Below are positions 6,053-10,240 of a stretch of DNA of 10,240 bases, one piece after another. The stretch is from Ochromonadaceae sp. CCMP2298 (lineage: Eukaryota > Sar > Synurophyceae > Ochromonadales > Ochromonadaceae), in NCBI GenBank assembly GCA_026770595.1, contig MU634777.1, positions 1-10,240 on the forward strand, read 5' to 3'. The stretch's first letter is position 1; each line of letters opens with the position of its first letter. Below the pieces are notes generated by a model. That model saw only the letters and a program-made list of their open reading frames with translations, had not been told where the DNA came from and did not search any database. Made by a program: the position numbers and the translations under genes.

Positions 6053-9000
6053 ATGAGCGCCAGCAGTGCTCCCATCCGAGTGGCCGACGTGATCGACCCG
6101 AGGTTCCGATCCGTCTTCGCCCACCCCGAGTTCAACAACATGCAAAGCGAAGTCCTGAAACAATGCCTCGACTCCGACTCTAACATAATTGTCGCCGCTC
6201 CCACAGGTTCGGGTAAAACTGTCCTGCACGAGCTGGCCTTGATCCAGCTACTACTGAAGAAGGACCGAGAGCGCACAGGCATCAAGGCAGTCTTCATCGC
6301 GCCAAGCAAAGCTCTCTGTCAGCAGCGCGCACGAGACTGGAGAGATAAATTCGGCCGCATGGGATACGTGATCGCCGAGGTCACAGGCGACGCGGACAAC
6401 AAGAATTCTCTGCGCAGCATCAACCAGGCCACGATAATCATCACCACTCCTGAGAAGTGGGACAGCCTCACAAGATGCTGGAAAGACCACATCTACCTGC
6501 TGGGCGCCGTCGACCTGCTGCTTATCGACGAAGTGCACCTGCTGGGGGACGAGAGGGGGTCGACGCTGGAGACGCTGGTGGTGCGCATGCAGATGCTGAG
6601 TCGCTACTACCAGAAGCGCCTGCAGGACAACAACCCCGGAGCAGAGAAGAGGTAAACCCTAATATTCTAAATCTATCAAAAGATAGATCATTAGGCAATG
6701 CGGATTATGCGCGGTAATAGTGCCATAAGGTTGCCAGAATGGGCTGTATGACTCAATATGCGCTCTAAACTTCCCCCCCTCTTGCTCGTTCCTCACCCCC
6801 TCAGGATGCGCATCGTCGCCCTCAGCGCCACTCTGCCGAACCTGGCCGATGTGGGGGAGTGGCTCGGCTGCGCCCACGACTGCATCCGCTACTTCGGGGA
6901 GTCTTACCGCCCAGTGCCTCTGACCGTCCACACCCTCCCCCAGGGCAATATGAACAACCCCTTCCTGTTCGACAAGTCTCTGGACGACAGGGTGGTGCCT
7001 GTGATCGTCCGCTTCAGCGAGGACAAGCAGGTGATGGTCTTCTGCTCCTCCAAGAAGGGCACAGAGACCATGGCCGACAAGATATGGAGAGGCATGCACA
7101 TCCCCATAGCCGTCACGCAGAAGGCCAGGCAGCACGTAGACGTCATCGAGGGGGTGCAGGACTTTGCCCTGAGGAACCTGATATTCCGAGGCATCGCCTA
7201 CCACCACGCCGGAGTGCTTGCGGACGACCGAGCCATCGTGGAGCAGATGTACTCGGTCGGCTGCATCCACGTCCTATGCTGCACGTCCACGCTCGCCCAG
7301 GGAGTGAACCTACCCGCCCACCTTGTCATCATCAAAGGCACCAGGTATGTGTGTGTTAACCCTAGCTCGTACCCTAACCCTCACCACCCTAACCCCACTC
7401 ACTCATCCCAGCTGCTGGCGCGGGGGCACGAGGGGTTACGAGAACACCGCCAAGTCGGACATCATCCAGATGCTGGGACGCGCAGGCCGCCCCGGCTACG
7501 ACGACCACGGGATCGCGGTGATCATGACATCCAACCAAGACAAAGAGCTGTACACCGACGTCTCTCTGAGCGCAGACATCATCGAGTCCAAGCTGCAGAA
7601 CAACCTGATCGAATGTACGTACATATCCTACCCATAATACCGATAATATGGACTCCCCAATCCCCCCCTCTCCCTACGCCTCCCCACATCCTTACTTACC
7701 ACTTATTTTCCCCTCCCGTCTCCTATACATATACACATATATACATATATACATATATACATATACTTCTATACTATTTATATGCAGCTATGTGCGCTGA
7801 GATCACGCAGACTGTCATCTCGAACATCTCTCAGTCCATCGACTGGATCAAATCCACCTTCTTCTACGTCAGGTATGTGATGTAGATGCTATGTTATACG
7901 CTATGTTATGTAGATGCTATGCCCACCTACACTAATTCCCTAACACCCTGTTCCCGCACCTATAGGGTCAAAAAGGCTCCCGCTAAGTACGGCTTCCAGG
8001 AGATCAGAGACAGCGACCACCTGGACGCGATGCTGGGGGACATATGCAGAAAGTAAGATAGTGAGGTACTACCTACATGCATAACAGTTGCATAATTGCA
8101 TAACAATTGCACATAAATAACAATCGCATAATAACTGCATATTAAATAATTATTATTATTATATAATCGAATACCTGCACAAACAATCCATAGGGCGATC
8201 AAGGACCTCGCCAATGCGGACATCGTGACCTTCGACGCAGAGAGCGAGTCCGTGCAGTCCAAGGCAGAGGCCCACATCATGACGCGCGGTATGATAAAGT
8301 TCGAGACCATGAAGCTGCTGATCAACATCCCGCACAACGCCACGCTACCCCAGGTGGTGCACTGATGCGCTGTGTCCCCTCATTACGTATCTTGCTGTCA
8401 CGTACCCCCCTCACACGTTACTACCCATCTCACTCTTACCTATCTAACTTCCACACATATTGCTGCTACGTACCTCATCATTCCGTACCTCCCTACGCAT
8501 CTTCTTTCTTCCCTCAGGTTCTGCGGGACTTCAGCTTCTCCGAGGAGCTCGACAAGCCCGTGCGCCGCAATGAGAAGAAGCTCCTGAACGATCTGATGAA
8601 GGGGGTGCGCTTCCCCAGCAAACAGAGGGTGCAGGAGCCTTCGCACAAGTCTTACGTGCTGCTGCAGGTGGCTGTGTCCTCAGTGGAGATCAAAGAGTTC
8701 GGCCTGAAGGTGGAACAGGCAGAGATAGTGGAGAGCGCGCTCAGGATTCTCTCCGCGCTGAAGGAGCTAGCCATAGAGAGGGGCTCGGGCTCTGTGCAGG
8801 AGAGTGCGGTTCTGCTGGCTAGGGCGCTGCATAGGCGCATGTGGGAGGTGGACTATGGCTCGATCTTCCTGCAGGTTCGGAGTCTGCGGGTGGAGACGAA
8901 GAACAGCCTCGCTATGCGCGGTGTACGCACTATAGGCGATGTGCAGTTCTGCTCCGCCACCAAGGTGCAAGATATGCTCGCATGCACGCAACTGGAGAGC

Positions 9001-10240
9001 CAGTGCATCCTTGAGTTCGCTCAGATGGTACGTCTGCTGGCTTTAAATTGCCGGATTCCTGTGCTCTGTCACGCCTCAACACCCACTCACCCACTCTCTC
9101 TCCCCACCCACTCTCTCTCCCCCCACACCCCCACCGCTCAGCTGTACAGCGCCAGCCTGCAGCTGAAGGTCTCAGTCGACAATGGCAAGCTGGAAATCAG
9201 AATCAGCGCGATCAACGCCTCGGGGGTGGAGATTACTCCCAACTACCCCACCTACCAGCTGATCGTGTACGACAGCATCAGCGGCAAGACGCTCTGCAGC
9301 CGCAAGGTAGACGTGGGCGGCGCTCCTGTCTTCAGCGTCCCCATCGCCCACACGCTGTGCCTGGAGGACCTCAAGTGCTCCCTGCTCAGCGACTACGTCG
9401 GCATCGACCACGTCAAGCACCCTGCGAATGCGAACGTGGAGAAAAGCAGTGGGGCGGGGTTTCAGACACCTGCTACGCAAGCCAAGCCTAAGGGGAAAGC
9501 GAAGTCCTCATCAAAGTCCTCCTCTTCTCCGCCGAAGGGTCTCAAGCAGAGCTCCATCACCACCTTCGCTCGCACGGGCGTGGAGCCCACCCAGTCCCCG
9601 CAGTGGAACCCCAAGACCGAGGCAGAGAGGCACTATCAGGCAGATACGGCTTCCGGTGGCCGAAAGTTCAAGAGCTCGATTGACTCCTTCCGGTACACGG
9701 ACGATCCCGAGCCGTGCGCCCCAGGCCTGTCCAGTATCCGAAGGAAGGCCTTGGAGCTGGACCTGGGCAGCATCCCCGTCAAGCGACTGCGCAGCAACTT
9801 CGCCTCGCCCTCGCACGCATCGTCATCGTCATCGCAGTCATCGTACCCTGCTCAGTCGATGTCAGGAATACAGCCAGAGGGGCCATCGCAAGCGTACCTG
9901 GACGCACCCTCTAGCGGGTTCTTCAGCAGCGCTTTCGACTCCAACACACTGTCTCTCCCTCTCTCGAACGCATACACATACCCATATGACGCGTCCCAGC
10001 CCCACACGAACGACCACAGCGAGAACGCAGACCCGTATGATATCAAGCCCGAGCCCCACAGCAACGACCAATACCAGGACTTCTGGGATGAGGACATCGC
10101 GCCATCTGCATCTGCATCGACTGCGACTCCGTACACTCCTGCTCCGCAGTATACTCCCGCTCAGCCCCAGTACACTCCTGCTCCCCACCGCACTCCCGCT
10201 CAGCAGTACGCAACCGCTCCCCAGTACAACCCTGCTCCGC
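6053..10240 (+). CDS. HFM1: Mer3/HFM1-type meiotic DNA helicase, 3' end outside window
   Basis: This is a superfamily 2, Ski2-like 3'-5' helicase that in yeast, plants and animals promotes meiotic crossovers. Exons are 6053-6651, 6805-7344, 7412-7614, 7788-7872, 7966-8052, 8194-8353, 8518-9027 and 9142 onward, at least 1094 residues. An in-frame TGA lies 9 bases before the ATG. Motifs: Q motif Gln31, Walker A APTGSGKT (49-56), APSKALC (83-89), TTPEKWD (131-137), DEVH (159-162), SAT (207-209), VFCSSKKG (278-285), AYHHAG (331-336), TSTLAQGVNLPAH (360-372) and QMLGRAGRP (399-407). A winged-helix/ratchet-like region follows to about 725, then an Ig-like segment begins at 729. After about residue 815 the chain is a Ser/Pro-rich, probably disordered tail with Lys-rich NLS-like stretches. 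There is almost no N-terminal extension, unlike human HFM1. A general Sec63-domain helicase such as Brr2 is excluded by the single cassette and by HFM1-like block spacing. Confidence 0.92.
7345..7411 (+). other. 67-base intron with telomere-like CCCTAACCC runs
   Basis: This is the shortest intron in the window. It is bounded by AG|GTATGT and CCCAG|C and holds several AACCCT/CCCTAACCC units. It splits a serine codon (AG|C) just before the SDIIQMLGRAGRP helicase motif. Because it keeps the frame between two helicase motifs, it is well supported as an intron and is not interstitial telomere DNA. Confidence 0.85.
7724..7765 (+). repeat. ATACATAT microsatellite in intron 3 of the helicase
   Basis: An eight-base period (ATACATAT) repeats about five times with small variation in the 173-base intron 7615-7787, shortly before its acceptor TATGCAG. 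It is simple-sequence DNA of no evident function and should be length-polymorphic. Confidence 0.85.
8073..8140 (+). repeat. GCATAA-rich imperfect repeat in intron 5 of the helicase
   Basis: TTGCATAA and relatives (GCATAACAG, GCATAATTG, GCATAACAA, GCATAATAAC) recur about every 11 to 14 bases, followed by an ATT-rich tract. All of it lies inside the intron 8053-8193, whose ends are AA|GTAAGA and CATAG|G. Confidence 0.7.
9547..9696 (+). other. Two PIP-box-like motifs in the helicase tail
   Basis: Residues 864-871 read QSSITTFA and residues 905-912 read KSSIDSFR. Both resemble the PCNA-binding box QxxhxxFF, with the Ile and first aromatic in place; the second aromatic is missing in the first copy, and the Gln and second aromatic differ in the second. 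They sit in the disordered Ser/Lys-rich tail, where such motifs normally occur. PCNA binding is inferred, not shown. Confidence 0.4.
10127..10240 (+). repeat. Tyr-Thr-Pro-Ala-Pro tandem repeat in the helicase tail
   Basis: From about residue 1057 the tail repeats units like YTPAPQ, YTPAQPQ, RTPAQQ and YATAPQ, encoded by variants of TACACTCCTGCTCCGCAG. The array continues past the window end, so the full repeat number and the stop codon are unseen. The units resemble other Tyr/Thr-Pro C-terminal repeats that serve as phosphorylated docking tails. Confidence 0.8.

Noticed and set aside
6659-7270. 203-codon open frame on the minus strand opposite the helicase
   Set aside because: It is the mirror of GC-rich helicase exon 2, and the plus strand has unambiguous helicase motifs.
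7345-7411. Interstitial telomere repeat (CCCTAACCC)
   Set aside because: Units are irregular and few, and the stretch is needed as an intron to join two helicase motifs in frame.

Overview
This window comes from the nuclear genome of a eukaryote, most likely a unicellular protist. It holds three protein genes, all interrupted by short GT-AG introns of about 67 to 184 bases. Exons are GC-rich, introns are pyrimidine-rich or AT-rich, and poly(A) signals are of the AATAAA type. There are no bacterial-style operons. I cannot name the species. The ferrochelatase-pathway enzyme starts with a signal-peptide-like leader, which would fit an alga with a complex plastid, but that is only an inference.

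Layout. Bases 1 to about 480 are AT-rich, gene-free DNA with a cluster of TGTACT motifs and two perfect inverted repeats; it looks like the end of a dispersed repeat or transposon. Bases 480 to 1335 are the promoter and leader region of gene 1. They hold an inverted pair of TGACGTGG bZIP-type sites, a 25-base element that recurs upstream of gene 2, and a probable 5'-UTR intron with a long polypyrimidine tract. Gene 1 (1336-4043, plus, 5 coding exons, about 713 residues) encodes a multi-pass membrane protein that I do not recognise. It has a roughly 150-residue hydrophilic loop between the second and third membrane segments and ends just after the last membrane helix. One of its exons carries a perfect 20-base-arm hairpin.

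Gene 2 (4124-5546, minus, 3 exons, 396 residues) is an oxygen-dependent coproporphyrinogen III oxidase of the haem/chlorophyll pathway. Key substrate-binding residues are present, except that the conserved His of the PTxHxNxR motif is Arg. Its 3' end converges on gene 1 with only 80 bases between the stop codons, and the two poly(A) signals are interleaved.

Bases 5547-6052 form a divergent promoter region. Gene 3 (6053 to beyond 10240, plus, 8 exons seen, at least 1094 residues) is a Mer3/HFM1-type Ski2-like DNA helicase, the meiotic crossover helicase. It has all helicase motifs, a winged-helix/Sec63-like part, an Ig-like segment, and a long disordered tail with PIP-box-like motifs and Tyr-Thr-Pro-Ala-Pro repeats that runs off the window.

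The three genes have no obvious common pathway. The most unusual points are the hairpin in gene 1, the shared promoter element of genes 1 and 2, the altered His and leader of the oxidase, and the helicase tail.
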